A stretch of DNA of 54,617 bases from Synergistaceae bacterium (GCA_017451025.1 JAFSSM010000053.1:1-54617), one strand, 5' to 3'; positions 16,811 to 26,436 are shown, numbered from the stretch's first letter. Numbers and translations are program-made. The notes: generated by a model from the letters alone, not told the origin.

Positions 16811-19003
16811 TTGAATGCGTTAAAAATATTCGTTGTCTCCGTTATGCTGTTAGTCTCCGCAACTCCCTCAATGTCTGCAGCACGTAAAGCCAGAAATTCC
16901 TACGACATAATTGTTGCCGGAGGAGGCACAGGAGGAATTTCCGCAGCTATCCAGGCCGCAAGAATGGGAGCAAGCGTCCTCGTCGTTGAACCCAGCACGT
17001 GGATCGGAGGGCAGGCTACAGCCGCAGGAGTCTCAAACATGGACGACATGAGCCGCCAGAAATCAGGCATATACTTAGAGTTCATCAACAGGATACAGAG
17101 TTATTACGACATGCACGGTAAATCTATGGGCACTTGCTATTGGGACTCACGAAGCCTCGCTTTCGAGCCCCATATCGGACAGGAAGCGTTTGTTGCCATG
17201 ATTAACGAGGCAAGACGGCGCGGTACTCTGGAGTTCCTGATGAGTTCGAACATTATCAGCGTCAAGATGGAAAAGAACAAAATCACCGGCGTAACTGTCC
17301 TGCAGAACGACAAATCGCAGAGAGTCTATGACTGCAAGATTCTGATTGATGCAACGGAATACGGAGATATTCTCCCGCTCGCGAAAGCTCAGTACAGAAT
17401 CGGTAACACGGTCTCCAAATTCATGAACTCTGACGCAATGATTCAGGAGATAACCTGGACAGCAGTCCTGCATAAATACACCGGCGGAGTCCCTTTGCAC
17501 CTAAAGCCTGTTAATCCTCTTCCCGGCTATGACCTGGCCAAGCGCAACTACGAGAGTTTTGTCAGCGCAGACGGCTTCAACTTCAGGAACACTTACCCTG
17601 TGGCAACCCCCGTGAACTTCATGACTCACAACGCCTATCGCGGACTGCCTGACAGCTCCAATCCATACAGCTACGATGCAGACAAGGACAACCGACCGTT
17701 CATAACCAAGACCAGCGTAAACTGGGGCAACGATTATCCAGGAACTTATGGCTGGACGAACGGGAAGCGCGGACTCCCTGTCGCTTACCTAGAGGACAAG
17801 AAGTTACGCCTTCAAGTTGAACGTGAGGCACTCATCAAGACACTTCATTTTATCTGGTACGTACAAAACGAATTGGGTGAGGACTGGTCGGTTGCCGACG
17901 ACGAGTACAAGAACAGAATACTTCCTGAAGCCGCGAGAGGTCTTCCGCAGGACTGGCAGGAGATAGTCCGCAGAATGCCCGTTATCCCTTACGTCCGGGA
18001 GTCCAGGCGCGTAATCGGCAAGCATACCCTCACTTCACACGAACTCCTGAGTAATTCGCTGAGCTACAGGGACGGACAGACCAGCCACGAGTTCAGCGAC
18101 GCAATAGCAATCGGCGGATATATCCTCGACCTTCACGGAGCGAACACCGACGCAGATATGGAGTGGGAACTTGAGGAAAGATCCCAGTCCTCAATTATCA
18201 ACAGACCGAGAGGGCCTTTTCAGGTTCCGATGAATATTCTGATTCCTGCGGACACTGACGGGCTTATCGCCGCCGAGAAGAATTTATCGATGTCCCGCCT
18301 CGCCGCAGGGGCCTTGCGGCTTCAGCCAATAACCATGATGACGGGACAGGCCGCCGGAGCACTCGCCGCAGTGTGTGCGCGGGACGGTAAACAGCCGCGT
18401 GAAGTTCACCCTATGCGCGTACAGTGGGAACTGCTGAAGTCCGGAGTGTCTCTGTCGCTGTGCAAGTACTCTGACGTTCCGCCGGAACACGGCCTGAATC
18501 ACACAATCCAAATCTCGAACATGTACGGTCTGGTCGAAGCAAATGAGTATCCTCATGCTCCGTCGTACAACATCAGGGAATACGAGGACCCTGTGCTCGC
18601 AATGGCGATAATTCGCGGCCAGGATAAGGGTACTTTCGGAGTTGATGACATAATCACGAGCGGCGAGGCTGAAGCTATTTTGCAGAGGGCGCGCAAGGCC
18701 ATGAAGATTAAGGACACTAACAAGGTTACTTCGGGGAAGAATCACGACTTTATTTCGCGCGGAGACCTGGCTAAAGCTGTGTGCGATGCCTTCCCTGCCT
18801 TGAAGGACATTAATACTCCGAAGAACTCGCGCATTCCCTTCAACGTAGGGAAGCACAGGAACTCGGAGTATGTTGAACGTCTTGGCCGATTGGGGATTCT
18901 GGATGTCTACGGACGTGAAGCAGAATATTATTATGGCCGGCCTGTAACCAAAGGCGAAGCTACGGATATTATCGTGAGAGCCTGCGTTCAGGCAGCACAG
19001 TAA
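16811..19003 (+). CDS. Exported FAD-dependent oxidoreductase
   Basis: A 730-residue flavoprotein with an N-terminal signal peptide (hydrophobic stretch ending SMSA). The FAD-binding motif IIVAGGGTGGISAAIQAARMGASVLVVEP lies near residues 32-60, and the WIGGQATAAGVSN block is typical of the FAD_oxidored family, whose substrates are mostly unknown. The C-terminal about 130 residues form a separate, possibly binding, domain. I chose TTG 16811, preceded by AGGAGG 12 bases upstream, because it puts the signal peptide at the N-terminus; the frame remains open to a TTG at 16763. It converges with the symporter gene. Confidence 0.8.
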   Translation: MNALKIFVVSVMLLVSATPSMSAARKARNSYDIIVAGGGTGGISAAIQAARMGASVLVVEPSTWIGGQATAAGVSNMDDMSRQKSGIYLEFINRIQSYYDMHGKSMGTCYWDSRSLAFEPHIGQEAFVAMINEARRRGTLEFLMSSNIISVKMEKNKITGVTVLQNDKSQRVYDCKILIDATEYGDILPLAKAQYRIGNTVSKFMNSDAMIQEITWTAVLHKYTGGVPLHLKPVNPLPGYDLAKRNYESFVSADGFNFRNTYPVATPVNFMTHNAYRGLPDSSNPYSYDADKDNRPFITKTSVNWGNDYPGTYGWTNGKRGLPVAYLEDKKLRLQVEREALIKTLHFIWYVQNELGEDWSVADDEYKNRILPEAARGLPQDWQEIVRRMPVIPYVRESRRVIGKHTLTSHELLSNSLSYRDGQTSHEFSDAIAIGGYILDLHGANTDADMEWELEERSQSSIINRPRGPFQVPMNILIPADTDGLIAAEKNLSMSRLAAGALRLQPITMMTGQAAGALAAVCARDGKQPREVHPMRVQWELLKSGVSLSLCKYSDVPPEHGLNHTIQISNMYGLVEANEYPHAPSYNIREYEDPVLAMAIIRGQDKGTFGVDDIITSGEAEAILQRARKAMKIKDTNKVTSGKNHDFISRGDLAKAVCDAFPALKDINTPKNSRIPFNVGKHRNSEYVERLGRLGILDVYGREAEYYYGRPVTKGEATDIIVRACVQAAQ

Positions 19004-19006
19004 CCT

Positions 19007-20416
19007 CTAAAACTCCTGTCCTGATTCTTTCGGGGCAGGGGCCTTTTTTAATAATGAGGCCATCATCACCACGAACGACAATATTATTCCGCAAGTAGAA
19101 GCATTCAGCACAATTCCGCCTACACTGAAAGTCTTTCCCGCGAATGTCATCCACACCGTCAACGCCGCTCCCAGAACCGCAGACACCATCGCTCCAAAAT
19201 TGCCTGCTCTGCGAGTGAACAGCCCGAACACAAGCGGAGCACTCAGCGATACGCTCATCAGCGAGTAGAATATCGTCAAAGCTGAAATTATGCTCTCCAG
19301 TCTCAGCGCGAGAATTACTCCCAGCACTCCGCACACAAGACTCACGGAACGTGAAGCCAGCAATAATTTTCTGTCGGATATTTTCGGGTTCATGAACCGC
19401 CTGTACAGATCGTTCACCAGAGACCCCGCCAGCATGTACAGCACCGTATCCGCAGTGCTTACTTCTGCCGCAAAAATTCCTGCGAGCGCAAGGCAGGCCG
19501 CCCAGAACGGCATCATCTCCTTCATCGCTGTCGGCAGGGCCAAGTCCGCGCGGGAGAGTCCCGGAAATGCCGCAAAACATGCCATACCTATAATCACGGG
19601 GATAACCGCAAACACGAGCTGAACCAGTCCGTTCATGGCAGTCCCGATTCGGATTGAGCGTTCATCTTTTGCCGCAAAGACTTTTCCGATTAAGCCGGGC
19701 GATATGAAGAACGACGGCACCAGCATAACCAAATACCCGATGATTGCTCCGCTGCCCATTCCGAACGCGTCAAAGTATGTTTCGCTCTTCACTGCCTCAC
19801 GTATTCCCTCAATGCCTCCCGTGAAACTCAATACATAAGGCACTGCCGCAATGAACCCCGCAAGAATTACGGCAACCTCGACAATATTGACGACCGCACT
19901 CGACAGCAAGCCGCCCGCCGCAAAATACAGCGTAGTTACGACAGCTCCGGCAATTACTCCCTGAGTTTTGGGAATGCCCGCCGCAACTTCCAGTATCCAC
20001 GCAATACCCAGCAATTGCCCCGCGAACAGCGCAAGAGTACCTGCCGCCATCATCAGGGAGATTAGCCCGGAAAATGCACGGCTGTATCTGGCATCGAGAT
20101 AATCGCTGAGGGTGTAGAAGTTGTGTTTTTGCGCGAGCCTCCAGATTCTTGGCCCGACCCAGAACGCCAGAATCATTGAGCCAATTCCTGCACTGCCTAT
20201 CCACCACCACGCAGAGAGCCCGTTAGTGTACGCTAAGGCAGTTACCCCGACTGTAGAACCTGCTCCGAGATTTGCGGCTATCAGCGTCGTGAAGAGAAGT
20301 CCGCTCCCGAAATTTCGTCCGGCAACGAAAAAGTCCGAAGCGGATTTTGCCTTGCGTCCTATGAACGCACCGAGCACAACGAGAATCACAGCATAAATGA
20401 CAATGAACGCTAACAT
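19007..20416 (-). CDS. Sodium/solute symporter (SSS family)
   Basis: A 469-residue integral membrane transporter of the SSS/SLC5 family with about 13 membrane helices. Conserved family blocks are FFVAGRNFGSGLLFTTLIAANLGAGSTVG (residues 25-55), ALAYTNGLSAWWWIGSAGIG, and AEVSTADTVLYMLAGSLVNDLY, which carries Na+-site residues. Members import pantothenate, proline, sugars or carboxylates with Na+; the substrate cannot be told. The start is ATG 20416, with GGGAGGG 12 bases above; a longer frame to 20446 runs into the tRNA terminator and lacks a ribosome site. Confidence 0.88.
   Translation of the reverse strand: MLAFIVIYAVILVVLGAFIGRKAKSASDFFVAGRNFGSGLLFTTLIAANLGAGSTVGVTALAYTNGLSAWWWIGSAGIGSMILAFWVGPRIWRLAQKHNFYTLSDYLDARYSRAFSGLISLMMAAGTLALFAGQLLGIAWILEVAAGIPKTQGVIAGAVVTTLYFAAGGLLSSAVVNIVEVAVILAGFIAAVPYVLSFTGGIEGIREAVKSETYFDAFGMGSGAIIGYLVMLVPSFFISPGLIGKVFAAKDERSIRIGTAMNGLVQLVFAVIPVIIGMACFAAFPGLSRADLALPTAMKEMMPFWAACLALAGIFAAEVSTADTVLYMLAGSLVNDLYRRFMNPKISDRKLLLASRSVSLVCGVLGVILALRLESIISALTIFYSLMSVSLSAPLVFGLFTRRAGNFGAMVSAVLGAALTVWMTFAGKTFSVGGIVLNASTCGIILSFVVMMASLLKKAPAPKESGQEF
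19013..19049 (+). terminator. Terminator of the FAD oxidoreductase gene
   Basis: CCTGTCC pairs with GGGCAGG across about 11 bases and is followed by T6. It lies inside the 3' end of the converging symporter gene. Confidence 0.6.
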
Positions 20417-20446
20417 GAAGTGTGTTTTTCCCTCCCATGAATACAC

Positions 20447-20484
20447 GAAAACTCCCTGCTTAGATTTTGCTCTAAACAGGGAGT
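20447..20484 (-). terminator. Terminator downstream of tRNA-Gln
   Basis: On the minus strand ACTCCCTG...TCTAAGCAGGGAGT forms a stem of about 13 bp followed by TTTTC. It ends just upstream of the symporter start. Confidence 0.8.
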
Positions 20485-20511
20485 AATTTCTTCCGTCTTC
20501 TTAGAATCAAT

Positions 20512-20585
20512 TGGCTGGGAATCAGGGATTCGAACCCCAATTGCCTGATCCAGAGTCAGGTGTGCTGCCGTTGCACCAATTCCCA
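20512..20585 (-). tRNA. tRNA-Gln (anticodon CUG)
   Basis: A complete cloverleaf on the minus strand: acceptor TGGGAAT pairs with ATTCCCA, discriminator G, CCA encoded. The anticodon stem CCTGA/TCAGG encloses loop CTCTGGA with anticodon CUG, reading CAG. The T loop is TTCGAAT. It has its own promoter and terminator, a single-gene unit. Confidence 0.95.
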
Positions 20586-20624
20586 GCGTTATTAGTTATT
20601 GATGTTCGTCGTGAACAGTGAGAA

Positions 20625-20652
20625 ATTTTAGCAGTTTCCCCGAAAAAGTCAA
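20625..20652 (-). promoter_or_regulatory. Promoter of tRNA-Gln
   Basis: TTGACT (20647-20652) and TAAAAT (20625-20630) on the minus strand with a 16-base spacer, about 40 bases above the tRNA 5' end. It overlaps, back to back, the UXS gene promoter. Confidence 0.65.
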
Positions 20653-20656
20653 TGAC

Positions 20657-20665
20657 TGTTATAAT
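20657..20665 (+). promoter_or_regulatory. Extended -10 promoter of the UXS/sugar transferase operon
   Basis: TGTTATAAT on the plus strand, 31 bases before the ATG at 20697. The -35 is weak. It lies next to the tRNA-Gln -35, so the two promoters may compete. Confidence 0.5.
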
Positions 20666-20696
20666 CTCAGGCACAACTTGCAGAAAGGATATAACC

Positions 20697-21641
20697 ATGT
20701 CAGGAAAAAGAATACTCGTTACAGGAGGAGCGGGCTTCATCGGCTCGCATCTCTGTGAAAAACTCCTTGAACAAGGAAACGACGTTATATGCGCCGATAA
20801 TCTGTTCACCGGCCAGAAGCAGAACATACGCCACCTTATGCGCAATGATTACTTCGAGTTCATCAGGCACGACATTATCGAGAATTTATACGTTGAGTGC
20901 GACCAGATATATAACCTTGCCTGCCCCGCTTCGCCTATTCACTATCAGTATGACCCCATCAAGACCAGCAAGGCATGCTTTATCGGCTCACTTAACGCTC
21001 TGGGCCTCGCGAAAAGATGCCGCGCAAGAATCCTTCAGGCCTCAACCTCCGAAATCTACGGAGACCCCGAAGTTCACCCGCAGCCTGAGAGCTACAGAGG
21101 GTGCGTGAACACGATCGGAATACGTTCGTGCTACGACGAGGGCAAGAGAATCGCCGAGACCCTGTTCTTTGACTACCACAGGCAGCACGGAGTGGATATT
21201 AAGGTCGTGAGAATCTTCAACACCTACGGCCCGAGAATGCGAAGCGATGACGGAAGAGTAGTCAGCAACTTCATCGTGCAGGCACTCAAAGGCGAGGACA
21301 TTACGATTTACGGCGACGGAGCACAGACCAGGAGCTTCTGTTTCGTGAGTGATATGGTTGACGGAATAATTCGCATGATGAACAGCCGCGACGGCTTCAC
21401 CGGGCCTGTAAATCTCGGCAATCCCGGAGAGTTCTCTATGCTGGAACTGGCTGAACTGGTGCTGAAATTGACAGGCTCACGCTCAAAAATTGTGCACATG
21501 CCTCTTCCGGCTGACGACCCGACGCAGAGAAAACCGGTTATTGAGCTTGCACAAAAGGAACTGGGCTGGAGTCCGACAATAAACCTCGAGGACGGCCTCA
21601 AGGACACGATAGACTATTTCCGTGAGGTGCTGAATGTATAG
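20697..21641 (+). CDS. UDP-glucuronate decarboxylase (UXS family), makes UDP-xylose
   Basis: A 314-residue extended short-chain dehydrogenase that decarboxylates UDP-glucuronate to UDP-xylose. It has the NAD motif GGAGFIGSH at residues 10-18, the UXS signature [15 protein letters not shown], and the [11 protein letters not shown] block holding the YxxxK catalytic pair. ATG 20697 is chosen for AGAAAGG upstream; a longer frame to 20652 runs into the promoter. The next gene overlaps its last 8 bases. Together they suggest a xylose-containing surface polysaccharide. Confidence 0.9.
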   Translation: MSGKRILVTGGAGFIGSHLCEKLLEQGNDVICADNLFTGQKQNIRHLMRNDYFEFIRHDIIENLYVECDQIYNLACPASPIHYQYDPIKTSKACFIGSLNALGLAKRCRARILQASTSEIYGDPEVHPQPESYRGCVNTIGIRSCYDEGKRIAETLFFDYHRQHGVDIKVVRIFNTYGPRMRSDDGRVVSNFIVQALKGEDITIYGDGAQTRSFCFVSDMVDGIIRMMNSRDGFTGPVNLGNPGEFSMLELAELVLKLTGSRSKIVHMPLPADDPTQRKPVIELAQKELGWSPTINLEDGLKDTIDYFREVLNV

Positions 21642-22245
21642 GCTGTTCGTAAAGAGACTGCTGGATATTGCGCTGAGTCTGGCGGCCCTTGTTGTGCTGG
21701 CAGTTCCGATGTGTGTGTTTGCCATGATGATTAAGCTCGAGGATAGGGGAAGTGCATTGTTCGCGCAAAAGAGAGTTGGGATTCACAAGAGGCACTTCAT
21801 GATGTACAAGTTCCGGTCAATGCGAAACGACACACCGCACGATGTACCGACTCATATGCTGGAGAATCCGGAGCAATACCTTCTTAGATGCGGAAAGTGG
21901 ATGCGGAAATACAGCATTGACGAGCTTCCGCAGATAATCAATATCCTGAAGGGGGATATGTCGATAGTCGGGCCAAGACCTGCGTTGTGGAATCAGTATG
22001 ACCTTCTGGCTGAACGCGACAGGTACGGTGCGAACGACATTAAGCCTGGCCTGACGGGATGGGCGCAGATAAATGGGCGCGATGAGCTGGAGATTTCGGA
22101 GAAGGCAAGGTATGACGGGGAATATGTACAGCGTGAAAGTTTTGCGTTTGATGTGATGTGCGTGTGGCGTACGGTAATTAATGCGGTTCGTCATGAAGGA
22201 GTAGTTGAGGGCGGAACCGGGGCGAAGCATATACAGCAATCATGA
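21634..22245 (+). CDS. Polyprenyl-phosphate sugar-1-phosphate transferase (WcaJ/WbaP C-terminal type)
   Basis: Starts surface-glycan synthesis by transferring a sugar-1-phosphate to undecaprenyl phosphate at the inner membrane. The 203-residue minimal form has one N-terminal membrane hairpin ([25 protein letters not shown]) and the conserved catalytic blocks [36 protein letters not shown] and [16 protein letters not shown] overlaps the UXS stop (8 bases), so translation is coupled. Donor sugar not determined. Confidence 0.92.
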   Translation: MYRLFVKRLLDIALSLAALVVLAVPMCVFAMMIKLEDRGSALFAQKRVGIHKRHFMMYKFRSMRNDTPHDVPTHMLENPEQYLLRCGKWMRKYSIDELPQIINILKGDMSIVGPRPALWNQYDLLAERDRYGANDIKPGLTGWAQINGRDELEISEKARYDGEYVQRESFAFDVMCVWRTVINAVRHEGVVEGGTGAKHIQQS

Positions 22246-22318
22246 AGGGGTGTGATAGGCATCACATGAGGTTACGTAGAACATAGCGACGCAAAACTTC
22301 CTAGAAATGAATACATTC

Positions 22319-22351
22319 ACAAAAATTACGGCCCTGATTCCCTCAGAGCCG
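22319..22351 (-). terminator. Terminator of argG
   Basis: On the minus strand CGGCTCTGA pairs with TCAGGGCCG and is followed by TAATTTTT, about 11 bases after the argG stop. Confidence 0.7.
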
Positions 22352-22361
22352 CAGCAATTTC

Positions 22362-23594
22362 TTATGCCTCTATCGGAATTTCTGCCTCATCCTGTCTCGG
22401 CCAAGTCGAAGTCCACGTCCTCACTGGCATTCCCCAGATGTTGATGAACCCCACCGCCGCAGAATGGTCGAACGTATCTCCCTCAGAGTAAGTCGCCAGA
22501 TCATGACGGTAAATGCTCTTGGCCGCCTTCAAGCCCCTCACTACTGCACTGCCCTTGAACAGCCTCATCTTCACCGTGCCGTTCACGTAACGCTGAGTGT
22601 CGTTGATGAATGCGTTGATCGCGTCCCTCAGCGGCGAGAACCAGTAGCCCTCGTAGGTCAGCTCGGCGAATCTTGTCTCAAGCTCCCTCTTCGTCCTGAG
22701 CACCTGTTTATCCAGCGTCAGCGTCTCCATTGCGCGGTGAGCAGTCAGCAATGTAGTTGAGCCGGGGCACTCGTAAACTTCCCGCGACTTGAACCCTACA
22801 AGCCTGTCCTCCACCATGTCAACCCTGCCTATTCCGTGCCGGCCTGCTATCTTGTTGAGCTTCTGGATAAGTTCAATTCCGTGCATCCTCTCGCCGTTCA
22901 GTGCCGCAGGTATTCCTCCCTCAAACGTAATCTCCACGTATTCGGGAGCATCAGGGCCTTCGAGCGGGTTAGCCGTCATCTCGTAGGCATCTTCCGGCGG
23001 CTCGTTCCACGGATCTTCGAGCAGGCCGCACTCAATCGAGCGTCCCCACAGATTATCGTCCGTGCTGTAGGGTGAACCTGCCGTAGCCTTCACGGGGATT
23101 CCGTGCTTTTCGGCGTACTCTATCTCTGCCTCGCGCGTGAAGTGCCAGTCCCGGACAGGAGCAAGCACCTTGATTTTCGGGTTAAGTGCCGTTGCGCAGA
23201 CCTCTATGCGCACCTGATCCTGACCCTTGCCGGTGCACCCGTGTGCTACTGCTACCGCTCCCTCCTTGTTCGCAATGTCTACCAGCGTCTTGGCGATGAG
23301 CGGACGGGACAATGCGGACACAAGAGGATATGTTCCCTGATACATTGCGTTGGCCTTCAGCGAGGGATATACATAATTTTCCACAAACGTCTTCTTCAGG
23401 TCGAAGATATATGCTTTGACTGCTCCGCTGTTAAGAGCTTTGGCTTTAGCGGCCTGAAGGTCAACGTCCTTCTGTCCTACATCGGCAGTCATCGTGATTA
23501 CGTCATAGCCTTGTTCTGTGAGCCACATTACAGCTACGGAAGTATCAAGCCCTCCGCTGTAGGCTAATACTGCCTTGCCTTTTTTCTCTGCCAT
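22362..23594 (-). CDS. argG: Argininosuccinate synthase
   Basis: Condenses citrulline and aspartate with ATP to argininosuccinate in arginine synthesis; cytoplasmic. The 410-residue protein begins MAEKKGKAVLAYSGGLDTSVAVMWL with the ATP pyrophosphatase motif SGGLDTS. It continues with HGCTGKGQDQVR, SPYSTDDNLWGRS and ECPGSTTLLTAHR, all conserved. I chose ATG 23594 with a GAAGGAA site; an ORF extension to 23648 has no ribosome site. It stands alone with its own terminator. Confidence 0.96.
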   Translation of the reverse strand: MAEKKGKAVLAYSGGLDTSVAVMWLTEQGYDVITMTADVGQKDVDLQAAKAKALNSGAVKAYIFDLKKTFVENYVYPSLKANAMYQGTYPLVSALSRPLIAKTLVDIANKEGAVAVAHGCTGKGQDQVRIEVCATALNPKIKVLAPVRDWHFTREAEIEYAEKHGIPVKATAGSPYSTDDNLWGRSIECGLLEDPWNEPPEDAYEMTANPLEGPDAPEYVEITFEGGIPAALNGERMHGIELIQKLNKIAGRHGIGRVDMVEDRLVGFKSREVYECPGSTTLLTAHRAMETLTLDKQVLRTKRELETRFAELTYEGYWFSPLRDAINAFINDTQRYVNGTVKMRLFKGSAVVRGLKAAKSIYRHDLATYSEGDTFDHSAAVGFINIWGMPVRTWTSTWPRQDEAEIPIEA

Positions 23595-23676
23595 GAATGA
23601 GATTCCTTCTCTCGGTGAAAATTTGGTGATGTCAAGATAATAGCACAAACTAGTTTTATTGGATGGTGGTATACAT

Positions 23677-23711
23677 CAAAAACTCCCTCCCCTAATCTTC
23701 AGGAGAGGGAG
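23677..23711 (-). terminator. Terminator of the GH57 gene
   Basis: CTCCCTC pairs with GAGGGAG, extended by further pairs, followed by T5 on the minus strand, 9 bases past the stop. Confidence 0.75.
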
Positions 23712-23719
23712 CAGCCTTC

Positions 23720-26134
23720 TCATATCATGCACATAGAGTCCAGCAGCTCATTAGAGAACCGCAATGCCCGGCCAAGCTCATAGAGTCCTTTTCCTGCACG
23801 GTCCTCCTCGCCGCCGACAAATGCACCGTACTTCTTCAGCAGCTCATAGTACAAATTCTGCACATCATCAAGCGTCAGCTTCCACTCGAATTTTTCGGTG
23901 AATAACTTTATCAGACCGTTCAAGTTCTCCAGAATCTCAACGTCAAGCCCGCTCATGCACATTCCCGCAATAATTCTGCTCATGCTCTCCGCAAAAGCAT
24001 AGCGTATCTGTTCCTCGTAGGGCCTTACCTGCCAGAATACCGCAAACTCGAAATCACGCCTTATGCTTCCCACATCAGGCACAGGGCTTTCCAATTTCTG
24101 GATAATGTCGCTCGTCAGGGTAAACTCCGCCGCCATTGTGATTATTGCGGGCGGACGGGAACCTAACAGCGTAAGGTATTCCAGGAGCTGGTCATAATTC
24201 TTGACGATGTCCCTGACTCTGTCCTCCATCTTCTGCACGTCCTGGTGAAGCAGCTCATTTATCAGCCTGTAGCGTGAATTTGAGGGAATGTTATTCAGCG
24301 TGAACTGGTTGTACCCGAACTCGCTGAACATTAAGTTTACGCTGTCCTCATTGTAGAACACGGCCTGAAGTTCCTTGACCTGGTCAATTGATAGAGCGTC
24401 CATGTTTTCGGCTTCGGATATGCCGCAGGATATTGATGTGCCTCCGTTATGCTTGACGGCGAAAAGATAATTCCCCTCAATGTCCGTGATGTTTGAGTGC
24501 ACGTGAACTTTTCCGGCGGAGAAAGATTTTCCGTCGCCAAGCTCGAGGCGCAAAACACTTCCTTTCATGTCCCAGCATCCTTCGGAAAATTCCGGCTTGA
24601 AGTCCCGCAACAGCGTCGTGATTCCGTAATACGCCGCCATCTGCATACGGTCGGTTATGCCCTGCTTTGCGCGGAGTTCGTAGATTTTCGCGCCGTCCTG
24701 CAATTCCGGGACGTTGCTGGGAGCTTCCGCAAGCATCTTCAGGAACGCAGGCTCAAGGTCAACGTCGAACAGCATCTTTACCAGCTGAATTGCGCGTGCC
24801 GCATAGCGCATAATCTGCACCGGCTCAATCCTGGAAATCTCGTCGAAGAACCATCCGCACGACGTAAACATTAACAGAGAGTTGCGCTGTATCTCGAGGA
24901 GCATTAGTGCCCTGACGCGCTCTTCGTGCGAAAGTTCGCGGCCTACGTTCTTTCGCAGAAAGATATTCACGCTGTCGTCCGACCTGTCCAGAATCACGTC
25001 GATATACTTGTCCCGTGCCTCCCAGCAGTCATTGAACATGCTGTTGTGCTCGTAAATATCGGCCAGCTTGTCGCGCAGGAAGTTCAATGCGTCGCGAAGG
25101 GGCTTTCTCCATTTGTGATGATAGCCTGGAGTTCCGTCCCCGCAGAAGCAGTCGCTCCTCCAGCGTTCAACCCCGTGTGCGCAGCTCCACGAAGAATTTT
25201 CGATTATCTGTGCCTCCATTTCAGGAGGGTAGAACGACAGAAATTCTCCGTAGACCGTCAATTGGGCTTCGGCTGATGTATCGATGGTCTCGAGACAGTA
25301 AGCCAGAGCCATATCACCGTGCTTGTGGTGATGTCCGTATGATTCTCCGTCGGTGGCAACGTGAGTCAGGACAGGGAAGCCTGGTTTGGGAGCAGCGTTG
25401 ATGAGTTCGCGTGCAAAATTCCCTCCGTCATTGAGGAGACCTGCAAAAGCTATTTTCTGTGAGAGCGGTCCGTCATAGAAGAACAAGTTTATGCTCCGGC
25501 CTGACGGCAATTTGCACAGGTAAGCGCAGCGTGAGTCTACTTTTCCGCCGCTGACATCTTCCCATTCCTTGCGGCCAAGTATGCGCACAGCTTTGGCCTG
25601 ATAGGGTGATAACACAGTGAAGATTATTCCATTTTCGGCGAGGACTTCCAGAGTCTCGGTGTCGACTGCGCACTCGGCGAGCCACATGCCTTCGGGCATA
25701 CGTCCGAACCTGCTCCTGAAGTCCGCGATTCCCCAGCGTACTTGAGTTTCCTTGTCGCGGCGGTTAGCGAGGGGCATGATGATATGGTTGTAGACCTGAG
25801 CCATAGCCGGGCCGTGTCCCGAGAATCTTTTGCGGCCTATTTTGTCTGCCTCGAGGATTGCCTCGTAGCAGAGCGGGTCTTTCTCCTCAAGCCATGCAAG
25901 AAGTGTCGGGCCTATGTTGAAGCTCATGCGCGAGTAATTGTTGCAGATTTTGCGTATGTCTCCCTTTTCGTCGAGAATGCGCGAAGCTGCGTTGCGGCTG
26001 TAACACTCGGAAGATATGCGGGCGTTCCAGTCGTGGAAGGGTGCGGCGGATTCCTGAACCTCTACGGCTTCGAGCCAGGGGTTTTCGCGCGGCGGCTGGT
26101 AGAAGTGTCCGTGAATGCAAATGTATTTTGGCAA
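23720..26134 (-). CDS. Glycoside hydrolase family 57 / DUF3536 protein (alpha-amylase or glucan-branching type)
   Basis: An 804-residue cytoplasmic protein with no signal peptide. It begins YICIHGHFYQPPRENPWLE, the GH57 N-terminal strand with HxHFYQPPRE. Further GH57-like blocks are FSGHGPAMAQVYNHIIMPLAN, GMWLAECAVD (candidate catalytic Glu) and THVATDGESYGHHHKHGDMAL (candidate catalytic Asp). The second half matches the DUF3536 architecture. GH57 enzymes act on alpha-glucans such as glycogen; the precise reaction is not certain. The TTG start at 26134 has AAAGGAG 9 bases upstream. A TATAAT at 26177-26182 is its likely -10. Confidence 0.85.
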   Translation of the reverse strand: MPKYICIHGHFYQPPRENPWLEAVEVQESAAPFHDWNARISSECYSRNAASRILDEKGDIRKICNNYSRMSFNIGPTLLAWLEEKDPLCYEAILEADKIGRKRFSGHGPAMAQVYNHIIMPLANRRDKETQVRWGIADFRSRFGRMPEGMWLAECAVDTETLEVLAENGIIFTVLSPYQAKAVRILGRKEWEDVSGGKVDSRCAYLCKLPSGRSINLFFYDGPLSQKIAFAGLLNDGGNFARELINAAPKPGFPVLTHVATDGESYGHHHKHGDMALAYCLETIDTSAEAQLTVYGEFLSFYPPEMEAQIIENSSWSCAHGVERWRSDCFCGDGTPGYHHKWRKPLRDALNFLRDKLADIYEHNSMFNDCWEARDKYIDVILDRSDDSVNIFLRKNVGRELSHEERVRALMLLEIQRNSLLMFTSCGWFFDEISRIEPVQIMRYAARAIQLVKMLFDVDLEPAFLKMLAEAPSNVPELQDGAKIYELRAKQGITDRMQMAAYYGITTLLRDFKPEFSEGCWDMKGSVLRLELGDGKSFSAGKVHVHSNITDIEGNYLFAVKHNGGTSISCGISEAENMDALSIDQVKELQAVFYNEDSVNLMFSEFGYNQFTLNNIPSNSRYRLINELLHQDVQKMEDRVRDIVKNYDQLLEYLTLLGSRPPAIITMAAEFTLTSDIIQKLESPVPDVGSIRRDFEFAVFWQVRPYEEQIRYAFAESMSRIIAGMCMSGLDVEILENLNGLIKLFTEKFEWKLTLDDVQNLYYELLKKYGAFVGGEEDRAGKGLYELGRALRFSNELLDSMCMI

Positions 26135-26176
26135 GCAATAAGTCTCCTTTCGTGAATTAGGGATAATCTATCGTTA

Positions 26177-26182
26177 ATTATA
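26177..26182 (-). promoter_or_regulatory. -10 box of the GH57 gene
   Basis: TATAAT on the minus strand 43 bases above the TTG start, -35 weak. The C12 tract at 26258-26269 lies about 75 bases further upstream. Confidence 0.4.
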
Positions 26183-26257
26183 CTCACCCTCACAAATTTT
26201 GCGGGCATAAAGCGGACGTACACAGGACACTCAAAAGCGATGAGTAATTCTACTGTA

Positions 26258-26269
26258 CCCCCCCCCCCC
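26258..26269. repeat. C12 homopolymer in the divergent intergenic region
   Basis: Twelve C on the plus strand between the GH57 gene (-) and the small-ORF/glycine-zipper locus (+). An extended -10 (TGGTATTAT, 26279-26287) begins 9 bases downstream on the plus strand. The 317-base gap 26136-26452 holds this tract, the two promoters and a broken small ORF. Confidence 0.9.
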
Positions 26270-26278
26270 AGAAATTAC

Positions 26279-26287
26279 TGGTATTAT
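26279..26287 (+). promoter_or_regulatory. Extended -10 downstream of the C12 tract
   Basis: TGG then TATTAT on the plus strand. A -35 at normal spacing would fall inside the C run, so the tract replaces the usual -35 region. It would transcribe the small ORF at 26328 and the glycine-zipper gene at 26453. Confidence 0.35.
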
Positions 26288-26327
26288 TCCGCTATTCCCA
26301 AACAAAACAAAATGAGGAGGAAACGGA

Positions 26328-26436
26328 CTGAAAAAAGCTGTTGTGCTGCTGGCGATTCGGGGCAATAATCGAAGCTATGTTTATGTTCTTCGTGAATCCA
26401 TGTGAGAATGTTTCGTGTTTGCCGATAGTGTACTAA
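26328..26436 (+). pseudogene. Possible frameshifted small membrane peptide
   Basis: A strong GAGGAGG site (26314-26320) sits 7 bases before CTG-AAA-AAA-GCT, which reads as a start of signal-peptide type (L/M-KKAVVLLA). Frame 1 then stops at 26403. A shift of one base near 26353 opens a second frame, FGAIIEAMFMFFVNPCENVSCLP, ending at a TAA at 26434-26436. Together they would form a peptide of about 35 residues with a hydrophobic helix and two Cys. The CTG start and the shift make this tentative. Confidence 0.25.

Noticed and set aside
20417-20446. Ten-residue longer N-terminus of the symporter
   Set aside because: The upstream ATG has no ribosome site and lies against the tRNA terminator; ATG 20416 has GGGAGGG.
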